This document shows, in pieces, positions 12,701-26,100 of a stretch of DNA of 64,000 nucleotides. Each line of letters starts with the position of its first letter. Position 1 is the stretch's first letter. This stretch comes from Narthecium ossifragum (Eukaryota > Streptophyta > Magnoliopsida > Dioscoreales > Nartheciaceae): the NCBI GenBank assembly GCA_963920575.1, contig OY986972.1:2268956-2332955 (forward strand), given 5' to 3'. The notes under the pieces were generated by a model that saw only the letters and a list, made by a program, of their open reading frames with translations, was not told the origin of the DNA and ran no database searches. A program made the position numbers and the translations under genes.

Positions 12701-13906
12701 CCTTCTACGCCCCTCTTATTAAAACATAACTAATATATATAATACAAATGACTTTTAATTCTAATATCTAATATTTATAAAATTAATCTCATGACAAAGA
12801 TATCGTCCATATCTTCGAAACGAGACTAATATTGTTGTTGTGCATTGGATGTCTTAGATTTTATCGCCGGCTCGACTTGCATTTTCGTATGAATTCATCA
12901 TATTTTTATTTTTTATCCAAATGATACAAACTTAGTGTCAAATTAATACTTCGAATGCATCTAATCATGTAAAATGATCAATCAAAATTATTGAAAATTT
13001 AGGTATAATTCAAGTTATAATATATTAAATGATTTATAAATTAAATTACATCAAATATTTGCTTTCAAAAACACTCAATATTGGTCTCATAATGAAAATA
13101 TCGATGATATCTTTCCAATGAGACTAATTTCATAAAATTTCAACATGTATATTTACAGTTATGATAAATATAACCATTTTAATATAGAAGGGTATAAGGG
13201 CTAAAATGGTCATTCAACCCATTTGGAGAATCTACAGTGACACTCCAAATTTGGAGAGTCACTGTAGCATCTGGTTGGATTGCCAACCGGTCTCTATTTT
13301 GGAGAAATAGAGACCGGTTGGAGATGCTCTCAAAGAAACCTAAAAGATCCAATGCAAGATCCAAAATTCAGATACAATATCAATCAAAAGGCCAAAATTA
13401 GACACCTCAAACGCCTCAAAACCTCCCAAAAACCAACCTTTGACATCAAAGACGCAACAAAACCTCGGGAAAACCCTAACTTTGACACCAAATACGCCTT
13501 CGAAACCTCGCAAAAAATTTCACCATGTATCACCCGACGCAAAGCTCAACCTCGCATCGCATCATCTCTCAGTGAGGCACTCAAACAAACAGGTGACTCC
13601 CCACAAAACCCGTCGATCCAGACCAACCCCAACAAACCAAAGCGTTCAATGCCATCGATCACCCGACCACAAAAGCAAAGACACCCAAAAACGCCCACAA
13701 ACCTGGGGCAATTCGACGGCGTTGGGCTTGGTGAGCCCGAGCGTGGCAGTCGGCGCCATTCCGTGGGCCATGCGAGTACCTCCTCGTCCTCTACCGCGAT
13801 CTACACAGAGTAAGCACCTCCGCCTCGAGATGCCGATCCAAAGAGAGGAAGAGAAGTGGAAGCGAGAGGAGGAGGGGGAGACGAAGCTGGCAGCGGTGGA
13901 TGCCAT
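6721..13906 (-). CDS. LAP: Leucine aminopeptidase (M17), chloroplast type
   Basis: Ten exons join in phase into 570 codons: 13703-13906, 10545-10950, 10199-10393, 9829-10054, 9450-9576, 9238-9333, 7724-7801, 7544-7604, 7133-7320 and 6721-6849 (stop tag). M17 peptidases are hexameric two-metal enzymes removing N-terminal residues such as Leu. The metal and catalytic residues are all present: K338 and D343 in [12 protein letters not shown]363 in KFDMGG, and D423, E425 and R427 in NTDAEGRL. The N-terminal ~55 residues are Ser/Ala/Arg-rich, like a plastid transit peptide. The start at 13906 has A at -3 and G at +4; an in-frame ATG at 13978 would add 24 Ala-rich residues (593 aa) and cannot be excluded. 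Intron 5 has a GC donor (9449-9448). Intron 1 is 2.75 kb and filled with two transposons. Confidence 0.93.
11611..11624. repeat. Poly(C) run
   Basis: An uninterrupted run of about 14 C residues inside the Pack-MULE next to the 4CL-like fragment; a likely site of length variation or assembly uncertainty. Confidence 0.8.
11700..12430 (-). pseudogene. Acquired 4-coumarate-CoA ligase-like fragment
   Basis: Minus-strand translation shows pieces of an AMP-binding (4CL-like) enzyme in the right order but several frames. At 12430-12340 is an N-terminal block ([13 protein letters not shown], matching the ANPxxTxxEIAKQ motif). Then comes a linker with [12 protein letters not shown], and at about 12020-11780 a block with [23 protein letters not shown] and a variant of the QGYGLTE motif (RQEYRLTET). 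The Ser/Gly-rich AMP-binding loop and the C-terminal domain are missing, and frames shift between blocks. It is an unlikely functional enzyme; it is a fragment carried by the Pack-MULE. Confidence 0.75.
12567..13329. mobile_element. MITE with GAGCATCTCCAACC termini
   Basis: A 763-bp AT-rich element whose ends are 14-bp inverted repeats, GAGCATCTCCAACC, flanked by tca on both sides (12564-12566 and 13330-13332). A 3-bp TNA-type duplication and subterminal hairpins (ggagaatctacagtgac; gaccggttgg) suggest a Tourist/PIF-Harbinger-like MITE. It has no coding capacity and lies in intron 1 of the aminopeptidase, 52 bp from the Pack-MULE. Confidence 0.7.
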
Positions 13907-14836
13907 CTTGCTTGGTGACCAACGCACGCTATTTATTATTGCCGCCACTGCTGCTGCGGCTGCTGCTGGTGGAGCCATTTGGGTGCAGCTTAGATGGCAG
14001 TGTTGGGCTCGTTGTTTCGATTCTAGATTTTGATTGGTTTTGGCGTGTTGGTAACTCCAAATCTTATCCGGATCCAATTGGCACTCAGCTCAACAATAAA
14101 CTTGTCTGACACGTTTTCTTTTCCTGTAACGTATATCCGTAAGTTGTCCATGTTTTCTGAGTTCTGTTGATAATTCAGTTATATTCATGGTTTTTAGTTC
14201 TCCATCCTCAAATCCTAACTTGAATAAATTTAGACCATCGGATTAACGTTTATTCCCTCTTCACCGTCTCTTGTAAGGTTGATTGAGTTTGCGTTGTGAA
14301 TCGGCTCTCCGAATGAAAATGGAGATGATGATGAGAATTGAAATGAGAATGAAAACTTGTTTGTCGAAGAAATTGAGAAAGAAATTTCATTTTTTCGACC
14401 AAGGTTAAGTTTTAAAATGGGAATTTAAATATATATCACTTTATGTTTTTCATACGCCACCAAATTCATGGTTATTCTCATATTATGCAACTCGGTCACT
14501 TTTTATGGGCTATTTTAACCTAACTTAGTGAAAACATGGTAATAAAATATGAAAAAATTACTAGACTAAACCTGCTTATTAAGACTGAGTATGCATGAGA
14601 GAGTATGGGAAGCGAGAGTATTTGAGTAAATCTTGCTCACGCCATTATCAAAATGGCATATTCCATGAATATTTCATGGATTATTCGCAATAGTGTATAT
14701 GAAAATATGTCATGAATTTAGTGGTGTATATGTAAATATAAAAAATATAATGGCATATATGTAGTTGAGACCTTTTGAGTGGCATATATGTAAAATCTCT
14801 ATAAAATTTCTCATTTATTGTTGAAATTGTCTGAAG

Positions 14837-15480
14837 ATGTTAGGATCTAGGTTGAGTCCAATTGTAATTTGACAATTCGATTTGCTGAGTCATGTTTTTG
14901 AGTCATGTATCCGGTATGAGCTGACTTAAATTTGAATCAATTTGGAATTAATCAATTCAATGAATTTTGGATTGATTGTGATAGGCTTGGTCAGAGGTTA
15001 TAAATAGAGTCGTGATGAGAACCCTAGTGATCCTTTCGGCATTGTGAACCTATGGTGACTGACGTGAAGACCAAAGGGGTTCTGGGACCAAATCTGGCGT
15101 GTTCCAGTTTGAAGCGCTTGGTGGATTTTCTTGCGTCATCTCGTAGAGGAAGAAGAGGGCTAGAACATGTCAGGTCTAGGTCAGAGTGTGTGTCAGAGGA
15201 GTCAGATGTATCGGCGTCAACCTTGAGTCAATGAGTCTGTATAAACCATCTTCATAGTAGATGTTTTGGTCCATGGTTTTTTTCTTCTCATTGGAGAAGT
15301 TTTTTCCGCGTTAAATATCAGTGTCTCGTGAATGCATTGCATATATGGTTGTGATGTGTTTAGTAACATAAGAATTAGCTTTATTAACAAGTAATTGGTT
15401 TATGTGTCATGTTCAGTTGCTGGTCTATGTTACATGTGTCTCCATGTGCTTTCATATTTAAGTTCCCTTTTTGCAGGCCA
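14837..15480 (+). mobile_element. Possible solo LTR (Copia-like remnant)
   Basis: The segment opens tgttaggatctaggttgagt, has a TATA-like ttataaatagag at about 14999-15010, and later a ttctcattggagaagttttt and ccgcgttaaatatc stretch that resembles the end of many plant Copia LTRs. No internal polyprotein, primer-binding site or clear 5-bp target duplication was found, so this is tentative. Confidence 0.3.
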
Positions 15481-17098
15481 TCGTCCCATTGCTTAGTGAT
15501 TTGTTTTCTTTGACTCGTTGGGTACGGGGATAATTTTATTTCGAATTAAGAGACTTTATTTTTTATTTTGAGAATAACTTTATAATGATTAATTGGAATA
15601 AGGAAAAAGTAGAGTGGAGAGTGAAAATAACTTTGTAATGATTAGAAAAAGATATTTGGGGATAAAATGTGAAATAAATAGTGGATTCAACAATATTTCA
15701 TGAAGAAATATTTCAAAAATATTCCATTCCTTAATTCAGATTAAGGGTTATTTCGTTTGATATTTTCATATTTCTTTTTGATATTTTTGTACCAGACGGG
15801 ACCTTAATGTTGTTGGACGTTACTAGCTGCTTGCTTTCAATGATCTTTCAAGTGATTCAGTCCTTCGAGGTTTAGTGAGTTTCCTTTTTGTTCGTTAGCT
15901 GAATAGTAACCGGTCAATCTTTGTTTGATCTTATCGTCTTTCTTTGTTCTAGTTTACTTTTGTTTCTTAATTGGCTTATAGGATTAGCAAACAGTCTAGA
16001 GGTAACTCTTGTTAACACGCCTAATTAAGCTTTCCTTCCTTGTCTTGTTGAAATCAATCTTTGATTGATTCTTGATTAGACAAGTGACTAATTGACCCGA
16101 TATTGATTAGCGTCTTTCCTAATCCGAAGGCTCTTTTTCTTTCAAGCTATACTCCTTGAGAATAAGAACCAGTAGTGGCTTTCCAAATCATATTTAAATC
16201 AGACTAGTTTAATTCTGATCTTAAATGATGTTAGTGTAATCTAAACTTAAATTAGATCAGTTTAAGTCAGAGTTTATCCAACCAGCTGAATTAAATCTAT
16301 AGTTATTTCTTCTTAAGCCCGGATCATATTGTATAAAACTCAAGGTTTCCCATCCTTAGCTTTTAATATACATCTTAGTTTGGTTTAATCCAAGCTGATC
16401 AGGGTTTCATTCGAATTTAATCTTTAGCCAACCGAGTGGAGTCTCCCTTCTGGATAAGTTCGGCCAAGTTAATTTTATGATTAAGCTTCCTGCACTTCTT
16501 TTCATAAAGTGTCTAAAATTCAACTTAGTTAATTGGGTCGACGGGGATTTGTTACCTTCAAAAGGTGTTGATGAAAGCCATTGGATTTGGAAGCCACTTT
16601 CTTGTTTTTATTTTGATTTGTATTTTGACATACATTGATGATGTCATTCTCATTCTCAATTTTATATTATCTTTTTAATCTATCAAACACTCCCAAGATC
16701 ATTTTAGATATCGTTCTTATTTTCATTCTCATGCCTTTATTCTCAACATCATATAAGCCCTGAAACTGGTCCTAACTCCTAAAAATTACTAAACTATCCT
16801 AGCAATATTGGATATATCCATGTATTTGTTAAGACTTTTTTCTTGATGTCGAAGGATATTCTAGGAATTTCACAATCCAATTATACATTTTTATCATGGT
16901 TGAATCTTTTGACGGACGAAGTGAGTCATGAAATGAGTCATGTTTTTTCAGGGGGCTTTTGTGATACTTATAGTACATTTTTAACGCGTTATACGGTGTT
17001 AAATCAATGAAAAAAGATCCGTGTATATGAACATGCGCCATGTGTAATACATATGCGATCGGATCTATAAAAATTGATATCTCATTACCGATTGAATG

Positions 17099-17200
17099 TA
17101 TTAGTAGTGAGATACCGATTGCTTGATCTAGTCTGGTAGTGAGATACCAATTACTTGATCTAGTCCGGTAGTGAGATACCAATGGCTTAATCTAGCCCAT
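17099..17200. repeat. About 31-bp tandem repeat, three copies
   Basis: Three consecutive copies of a unit reading approximately ggtagtgagataccaattac followed by ttgatctagtc, with a few substitutions among copies. Confidence 0.75.
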
Positions 17201-17935
17201 CGGTAGTGTGACATCTGTATTACATATGTTACATGTCATGTACACCAATCAGTGCTCTAAACCAATATACTAACCATGAGAGGGGGTGATTTACAAATAC
17301 CAATAGCATTTGTAATATAAGAACAACGTGGGGGTCTATTTGACAAATAACTCAGGATAGGATTCCCGGAATCTATTCCCGGAATCTTGCTTCACCCAGT
17401 CATCCCACGTGATCCCCACCGGCATCTCCCGGTCGCCCCACTTAAAAGTCCACCAACCCCCGACTCGCTGGCGACTCGCGACTCGTCCCCCTGGCTCGGG
17501 CCGCGGGCTCCTCTGTTCACTCCACTCGCCTAGGGTTTCGCCGCTCTCGAACCCCATTAATTGGGTTTCCATCTTCTCGAGGCGATGGGTGGCGTCTCGA
17601 GATCCATGGATGGCTTCGCCGGTGGTGGTCTCCGTGACGGCTCTGGGCTTCTCTTCGCCCTCCTTCTCGATCTCTCCAATGCCGCTCTGGAGATCATCTT
17701 TCTTTCCGTTTTCTAGGATTCTCCAGTCGACTCGAGCTCCCGAAGTGAAATGCCGGCTCTGCGAACGCTAGGTATGGCATTCCTGTTGTTTTCTAGTGAA
17801 GAAGATGAAAGATCTGAGGAAATAGATCAATTATGGACGCTAGGCTTGCAATAGTGGAGGATTGGGAGACACTGGAGGTTTGAGAGCTTTGCAGCTGAGA
17901 TCTGAGGACAAGGCTGGGTTGTTTGAGATTGTGCA

Positions 17936-20900
17936 ATGTCCGGAACGCCGAGGGCTCGATCGGTGAATGGTGATGATACGGAGGCGAGGACGGTGCTCGT
18001 GCCGGCACTGAACAAGGCGAGGTCGATGGTTTTGACTCGAAAGCCGACATTGAGACCGTCAAGAAAGGCAGAGAAAGGGGAGTTCGTTGATTCAGAGGAG
18101 AGGAGATCTCTAGACGCTAATGGTGAATCCCGGCCTTTAGTGTCGTCCTTGAGTGCTCCTTCGGCATTGAGGCGGCACGAGTTGCTTGTGAACTCGAACT
18201 TGTCCCTTAATGCGTCGTGCTCCTCTGATGCGTCCACGGATTCTTTCTGTAGTCGAGCTTCAACCGGGAGGATAGGGAGGGCTGCCTTGACGAGCCGGAG
18301 AAGACAGGGAGTTCCGAAGCCCGAGAATATCACGGCAAAAATTGAGAGAATTATTTTGGATGGTGTCTCAATGCCAATGCCAGAAGTTTCCCAAGGGAAA
18401 AGGAGGTGTGCTTGGGTCACGCCCAATACTGGTATTTCTCTTCTTGTATGACTATTGTATTTGATTGGGTTTGCTGTTTTCAGAAATGCAAGCTGCTCCA
18501 CTTTCTGTAACATGGCTTATTGTGTTGTATTGGATGTTTTAGACTATTGCAAGAGTGCATGTTTATTCTGTGACCCGAGGTGCATGTTTTTTTTAAAAGA
18601 ATTTGGATGAGAAGTTTCCCTGAAAACTCTCTTGTTCTTCGTCTTGCAATCAGTTAACAACGGATCATAAATGACTTTCAGAATGAATTAAAGAGTTGAT
18701 TTCAAACTTGCATAATTTCTTATGGTCGGGGAGACGGCTTTCTCATGCAAAGATGTGTATTTGTTCAACATAGAGCAGTAATATTGAAGGGTCAATTTTT
18801 TTTTGGATTTTTCAACTTGGCCTGCAAGATGCAATTCTATTGTCTCTATCAATAGATGTGGAGGGATTTCAGGCAATTTTATGAGTTCTGAATTGCATCC
18901 AACTCAGACGAAGGCATTATATCATCTTCTATTGGTAAATATAGTATGTCATGGGTGTTGTAAAATGGGGTTAAAAATCTTAAAATAAACACTTTCAGAT
19001 TTTGCAAAGGTTAATTTTAAGGCTTGGTTTATTCTACAAGATATATACATAACTCATCCAATTACATAGAGTAAGTTAAATTCACCAGGCATTAAACTTC
19101 ATACAACCACTCTGAACTTGTTTAGATGTGGGATCTAGAAATAAATGATAAATCCAAAGAAGGGGGGCATGTTGGACTTAGCCCGTGTCAATTTGGACTC
19201 CCAGTCATCATCAGGTTTAGAAATTTTTGTACTGAACTGGATCTTGTGCAATACTCCATTCATTCTTCAAATCTGAGCAATATGATGCTTGGCTAGAGCC
19301 TATATTGACTATTGATCGAAAACATACTCCAACGCCCCCTCTTTCTGTATACTCCATTGTCACCCTGTATAGATATCCCATTTATGGAATCATTGACCAT
19401 CAAGCGTAGACACACAATACTCAAAATCTTGTGCCAAAGGACATAGAGGTTTGAATCCTCTTCAAGCATAATATAGTCAGTGAATGCTTAGATGGGTAAA
19501 TATTTTCAAATGGCAATATATGTATCCTAAAAATCTTGACACTGCAAGATGTTTTTTTAGCCCAACATTAATATTTGGTCGTCTTTGGTCTGAGGCGACT
19601 TCGACCACGTATCATGTCATCCATTTGGTTAGCAGTATTACAAAGGTAAAAACCTATTTTACCATCATGTTAGGTGCAATCCTGTGAGTAAAGCATGCTT
19701 TGTAAGCGCTTTGTACATACTATTGTGTGTTGATTCGCTAAAAATCATAAGCTCCTGCACACTCCGCACCCATTCTAAGATCTGCAGTGCAAATGCCAGG
19801 TTTCTTTGAAATGTTTTGCAATTATGAAATTTGAAGGGTTTTTTTGCAATATTTGTGGGTATAATATTTGCAATTTTGAATAAAAGCCAATGGAACGAAT
19901 TGCATGACGGGCAAATTATGCGTAATTGTGAACAAAACGCTGATGGAGGAGGTGATGCTAGCAATTTCCCATGCTGCTTGACTATTTCGTGTTGGAGCTG
20001 CATCCTTATTTTTAACATGCCCTTGGCTGATTTCTTGTGCTTATTCCCTCGTGTATTTCAGCTTATGACATATTAAGATCTATAAGCATATGCCATAATG
20101 CTTTGCTAATGTTTATAAGTAGGTTTACTCTGCTGTTGTTTAGTTTTAACTCATTATCCAATTTATATTGAAATAAGTTTTAAATCTTGCTTCTTAATGA
20201 CATTTAGTTGTTGCATTTTCTGACAGATCCATGTTATGCTGCCTTTCATGATGAGGAATGGGGGGTTCCAGTTCATGATGATAAGTATGCAATCTACACC
20301 ATACTCTTAGAAGTAAAAAATGGAGAGGTTTAAACATCTCAAATTCAAACTAACTGGGTCATAGGGTGTCTGATATTCTGAACTATGCACAGGAAATTAT
20401 TCGAGTTGCTTATATTATCAGGTGCGTTAGCTGAACTTACATGGCCTGTGATTCTCAGCAAAAGGCTCATCTTCAGGTATGCTGCTCTGAAGTATTGGAG
20501 TGCTCAGGAATATTATGTCTTAAAATCTTATTTTGTCTTATTCCTCTTTTTCTACAGGGAAGTTTTCTTGGATTTTGACCCTGTGTTGGTTTCGAAACTT
20601 AATGACAAGAAGATTGTCACACTAGGAACTACAGTTGGCCCTCTATTGTCGGAGCCAAAGCTGCGGGCAATCATCGAAAATGCACGCCAGATTCTCAAGG
20701 TTGATTCCTGTTCTTTCTCTCCCTTTGGCTTTCTCAATCAGATCACTTCAGTGGCTTATTCATCTATGTGGGGTTTTTTGGAGTATATATCATGTCTTAT
20801 ACACAAGACTTAAAATTGATAGTCAAAAGAACGGATCCTCGTGAAAGTTCTTATACTATATCCATTAAATGATAGGGAGAGTCTTGGAGATAGTGTTAAG

Positions 20901-21410
20901 GCCCTGTCATTGCAGAGTAAGATGACTTATTCGACAGATTGCCAGGATTGAATTTAACTGTAGGGGATCTGTTTCTTGCTTATTGTCATTACATCAACAT
21001 TTGCTTTGTTGGTGTAGGTTGTAGAGGAGTTTGGATCTTTTGATAACTACTGCTGGAGCTTTGTGAACTACAAACCCATCATCAGTAGATTCCGTTATCC
21101 TCGCCAGGTCCCAGTGAAGACACCTAAAGCAGATGTGATCAGCAAGGATCTGGTCAGGAGAGGTTTCCGCAGTGTAGGGCCGACTGTCATCTACTCTTTC
21201 ATGCAGGCATCAGGGATAGCAAACGACCATCTCATGAGTTGCTACCGGTTTGAAGAATGCATTGCTGCTGCCCCTACAATGCGTACAGGTGGAGGAGAAG
21301 ATGTTAGGGCTAGCAAACAAAAAGAACGAGAAGAATTGGATGCATGCCAGGACTTGGTAGATATCAACATTGAATTTAGACGAGCTACGGATGGGTTGAG
21401 CATCTCATAG
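17936..21410 (+). CDS. DNA-3-methyladenine glycosylase I (TAG family)
   Basis: Five exons join in phase into 391 codons: 17936-18431, 20227-20284, 20393-20476, 20558-20699 and 21018-21410 (stop tag). It removes 3-methyladenine at the start of base excision repair. The core begins near residue 157: CAWVT, DPCYAAFHDEEWGVP, then KKLFELLILSG, WSFVNYKP, GFRSVGPT and YSFMQASGIANDH. The four zinc ligands known from the E. coli enzyme are conserved as C158, H173, H331 and C335. The first ~155 residues are a Ser/Arg-rich extension without a recognised domain, common in plant members and possibly carrying nuclear localisation. The upstream region has a tagggttt telo-box-like motif near 17531. Intron 1 is 1.8 kb. 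The start codon is the first ATG of a continuous frame; 5' UTR introns cannot be excluded. Confidence 0.9.
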
Positions 21411-23181
21411 CACCAGTGAGAATGGCCCTTCTACTTCTAGTGTTTGTACACAATTGAAACTGGGTTGTCCTATGGATTTACCCTTGTTGCGAGGAAGATG
21501 GGACTTTCTTGTACAGAAATTGTAGTGTTATTTATTTTTCTTGGTTTATGGATTTGTCTGACAAAAACATGGAAGGCTGCTATGACTGATTCGAGAGAGA
21601 GGCTGGGCCTGTTCAAGTGGCTTTTCCAGTGTATCATGTTTAAAAGTAGTTGACGAACATTTTAGGGCTCTTCAACCGGACCATAGCCTCGACTATATGT
21701 CAAAACAGCTAGTTAGTTCTTAGTTGTAGAGGGAACCAAAATATCATTTCGGTCTTATGAGTCAAATAATTGTTATAGTTTTGTGATAAACACACTTGGA
21801 ATTTTTTGTAATGGAAAAATTTAAATTAATAGTTTAAAATTAAATTAACGTACTAGGGTGTCTTTTGTATGGTCCATGAGGACGACTGGGGCTTGTTTGA
21901 AAGTCTAATGTAAGCGTCAGTTACCCTGTCTCGGACTCAACTTATCAAAATAATAATAATAATAATTTAAAATAATTATGCATGTAAATTTACTGCATCA
22001 TCGTTCACGTTTGAGAGTAATTTAGCATCTTTGCTCTTAATTTTAAGTGCGTGTGTATACTCTTTGGTATCGTTTGGTTGCGGGAGTCTTTTTCCGGATT
22101 AGAGAGGATAAGGATTAGTATATTAGGATAACTTATCTTTAATCAAATTTTTATATTTCTCTATCATGTTTTTAGCATGTGAGATAAAAATCGGATTGAA
22201 TTTCTTATGGGACATATTGGTAGCTTAATTAATTATATGATAATGCATATAATATTCACCTTGACTTTAATCAATTACTTAATAATATAATAATATATAT
22301 AATATGATAATACATATAATTTAATCTTGGTATAGCAACTATCTTGAGATATGAATGCTGGAACCCGGATAGCAAGTATCCCGGGGTAGGAATTCCACTT
22401 TATCCCGGTGGGATTCCTATCTCAGGATAAAGTGGCTGTTTGACTGCTATCCAGGTCAGTGCAACCCATCCCAGTACAAAACAGGGCCTTCGGAGAAGTG
22501 ATTTGGTATTATGGTCATTTTGTGCTCATCTGATTGAAAAAATGGAGATTTTGAAGTGCACATTTTGGACTTTTTTGGAGGTCATGCACAACTTCAGAGA
22601 CCTCTTACCAACCTGATATGTGTGTTGTATAGGCTGGAGCTGTGCAGTACCTCACTGGAGTGGGAGATACAATATGAATGCCACCAGTTTATGACAAACC
22701 GTCATAAAGAAAGCTGAAGCAGAGAAGGAAGAAAAAAAGAGCTAAAAGCCTACAGAACTCCGTAATCTGGGATATGCACTACAGAAACATACATGGCAGT
22801 TTTGTTTCATAGGTAGCAGCATCTCCCCTCTGAGATGGCAAAAGCACAACCCTCCAGGTTCACAAAAGAAAAGAATAGAAAACTGTAAGAATATAACTTT
22901 CAGATGATACTAGTGAAGTCTACATTATTGTTCCCTGTAAATCTGTGGTCTTCAGCAATGGACTGTACAGGCGAAGGAACTTTGAGCTTCATCACAGCCT
23001 CAGTTCACCTCTTTCGATTCTTATGCTACTAAAGATATAAATGTTTATGATCCTATATCGGTGATGCTACAGACAGAGACAGACTATACAACAGCAAATG
23101 TAACAAAGCTTGTGGCATCAGCGAACAAGCTGAAAGGTTAACCTGAAAGATAAAACAAAACTCTAGAAGAACCTGTTGATT
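21411..23181. other. Intergenic between convergent glycosylase and WRKY genes
   Basis: Both flanking 3' UTRs should lie here. The central part (about 22068-22490) is AT-rich with cgtttggttgcggg at one side and the complement of ccctgttttgtactggg at the other, which is MITE-like, but no clear target duplication was found. No gene was recognised. Confidence 0.4.
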
Positions 23182-26100
23182 TTAAGAGTTCTGGACTGGA
23201 ACGGCAGCATGGTTTTCATTGAAAATGGGCTGTTGGATGCTGTCGGAGTTGGTTTCACCACTACCCTCTCCAGATGTAGAGTTGAACCCAATGCTCAGAA
23301 GAGTTTCTGCAGATTCCAGTGCCTTTTCACCGCCAAGTTCTAATGCCTTCTGACCAGTCATTTCTTGATCTACCTTTTGTATTGGTTCCGTTGAGGGCTT
23401 TTTCTCTATCAATGACTCGGAAGAATGTGCCTCTCCCCCAGTAGTCACAGCTGCTGCTGCAGCAATAAGAAGAGCAGTTGCTGATGGATCACTGCCATTT
23501 TTCGGGGGTGGCAGATCATGGTTGTGTTTGCCCTCATAGGTTATAACAATAGATTTTGCATCCTCTGAAGCCCTCTCGACATGTTTACGGACAGGACAAC
23601 CAGTATATGTGCACCTATAGTAGCTCCTGGAGGACATTAAAGAGAAGCTTCAGGGACATGGAACTTTGAGTAAGCCATGAAGTAGTAAGTAGAAGTAAGA
23701 AGCAGATAAAGCGCGTATTATGAATTCAATCAAATAGGTTAACAAGCCGTCCTATTCATCTTGCATATCACCTAAGCTTGAAACCAAAGCATGATTCATA
23801 TAGCCCTTGAATAACTAAAGTACTTCATCCACTTAGGAAAATGTGCAAAATCATAGTTAAAGTGTCTGATGTTTCAATAGCAGCTGCCTCCAATCAGACC
23901 TTATGCAAGATTGCAACACAACTATAGTTTACATATTAGCAGTACAGCATTCGCCTGCATTAACTTTCTAAGTTCTACACACTCTCGGCCAATGACAGTC
24001 AACAAACTCGTTAAATTGACAAACGTCTTGTCTTACTCACAGTTCATGAAAAGAAACAAGCCAGGTTTATTAAATCAAATTTAGAAAAAGAACGCCTGTG
24101 CAATGCAAGATATAATTGAGTCATCAGTTACTGAAGTAAAACGCATTTTTTCAGATGTCACACACGCTTAGATATGGTAACTAACATAGATGGCCAAGCT
24201 GCAAGAAAATGAACAATGTTAGACAACTACTGAAATAGAAATATACGTTTCTCCTGTCCTCCCTAAACGCAAGAGCAGGGAAAACCCCGCAAGCATGAAA
24301 GAAACCTCTTGAGAACTGAGACAACAACAATTTAAAGAATTGAATGGACATCAAAAGGAGTTATGCAGAAATAAATGAGTAGCTGTGCATGACAGTGTTC
24401 AAGAAACGAAATATGGAGACTTGTTATGTGTGATACGTTCTCGCAAGGAAGTGAAACAACAAAATATTTGAAGGGACCCTAAATAGATAAATTTGTATCT
24501 AAAGAAAATGTCGCCTAAAATTAACCGTGCTAAGTACTCACTCACTATCAAAAGGTGAATTTATTTCATAGTCATTATTGATACCACAGAGTCAAAATAA
24601 GCATTGAATTTTCAGGGCTTTACTTCATGAGGGATGAGGAGAAGATAGATTTGTTTCCAATTTAAGATGATTCCTTAACCTATGGTGGAAGGAAATACAG
24701 CTTGAACAAAGAAACAAAGAACAAAAAAAAGATCAGACTCTCAAGGTAGAATCCTTGATTCAATCATTTTCAACCAAGATCAAGTGCATTCTTCCGAAAC
24801 ATGGGGATTATAGGTTCAAAGTTTAACCATATGCAGTTCAAAACAATAATCATATCCCTCGAGATCACACAAAGAACTAAATAAATGGCAACATGACAAA
24901 ACTGAGAAAGAAACACATACCCTTTGTCCTCTTCCTTGCTTCAATCCCAAACCTCACAAGTTTTAGTGGAGGCCGGAAACTCAACGAATCATGCATTGCA
25001 AGCTTATCGGATGTGGATTTGGATCGTTAAACTTCAGATCCCTTAAGCTATGTTAGTGCAAAATGAACTAATTTCTGATAACCCGAGACACATGGACTTT
25101 ATATTAGGAGGTTGGATGTTTATTTTTTGAAGCTATCAGAGTTTAACTTTGGATCCATTGGGATCCAATGTATTAAAAAGTGCCAGGCGCAAGAGGCTAG
25201 GCAGATGGAAAAGGGACCACCTAGCACATAGGAGCTAGACTTGAATACACAATCGAGTAAATGATATGGAACCTAGCAGCCACTGGATACAGCTAGGAGT
25301 GTAGAACTGTAGCCGGCAGGGATCCAGGGCTGCAGCAATATAGCAGCCGGCCAGAACCCACAGCAGCAACATGATAGCAGCCACCCAGCAGCTGCTGGGT
25401 ACAGCTTAGTCGGGAGGAAAAGAGTGACAGATCGCCAAAATACATGTATGGAAATGAAATGTTCATGCTATACTACAAAATGTTTAAAAAATAATATATA
25501 CCAAAGCAGAGACAGATTGCAAGCTTCACCACAGATCAACACTCATGTGAGTGTCACTGGTCCCAGTGTGGAGAGATAATTTAGGTACCTGGTTAGGATT
25601 CAGGATTTCTTTCAATCATGAGAGGGAGATCGCATGACAGAGAGTTTGTCAGTTTTAGAGGTTTGAATTGTGGAATAGAATAGGGTAAGAGAGCGGGCTG
25701 AAGTAAATTGGCAAGTTGTTAAAATCTGATCTCATGTAGAAATTGGACAAATTACAAACCCAAACCGGATTTGGAACCCAACCGAAGCCCAAGTGGGCCA
25801 ACTAAGCAGCTAAAGTGGACGCCTAGGAGCCTAATTAAGTAATTAGCGAAGCACCTATCCCATAGCCCATCTAAGGGCCCATGTGCCGCAGCCAGCTGCC
25901 CCATCTTGGGCTGCTCTCCAAAGCACAATTAGCATCTGACTAATTCTACACTTTGTCCTCTTATTTTTAACTGGGGCCTCACAAGCATGAGCACGTGTTT
26001 GCATAAACATGCACATGCCTACATGGCCGCACACTCATATTCATGAATGTTAAGAATCCATAGAATAAAATACATAGACCAATGAATCTAGTTCAAATAT

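Larger units (their letters stand above)
13979..17599. other. Intergenic, repeat-derived
   Basis: No gene family was recognised between the aminopeptidase 5' end and the glycosylase 5' end. The stretch is AT-rich with degenerate repeats (for example catatatgtaa units at 14690-14800), an LTR-like segment at 14837-15480 and a small tandem repeat at 17099-17200. Upstream parts of both genes' promoters must be at its two edges. Confidence 0.5.

Noticed and set aside
13280..13813. 177-codon plus-strand frame
   Set aside because: It is antisense to the first exon of the aminopeptidase and extends into the MITE end; composition is not gene-like and the minus strand carries the recognisable protein.
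16829..17182. 117-codon minus-strand frame
   Set aside because: It partly translates the 31-bp tandem repeat and shows no recognisable domain.
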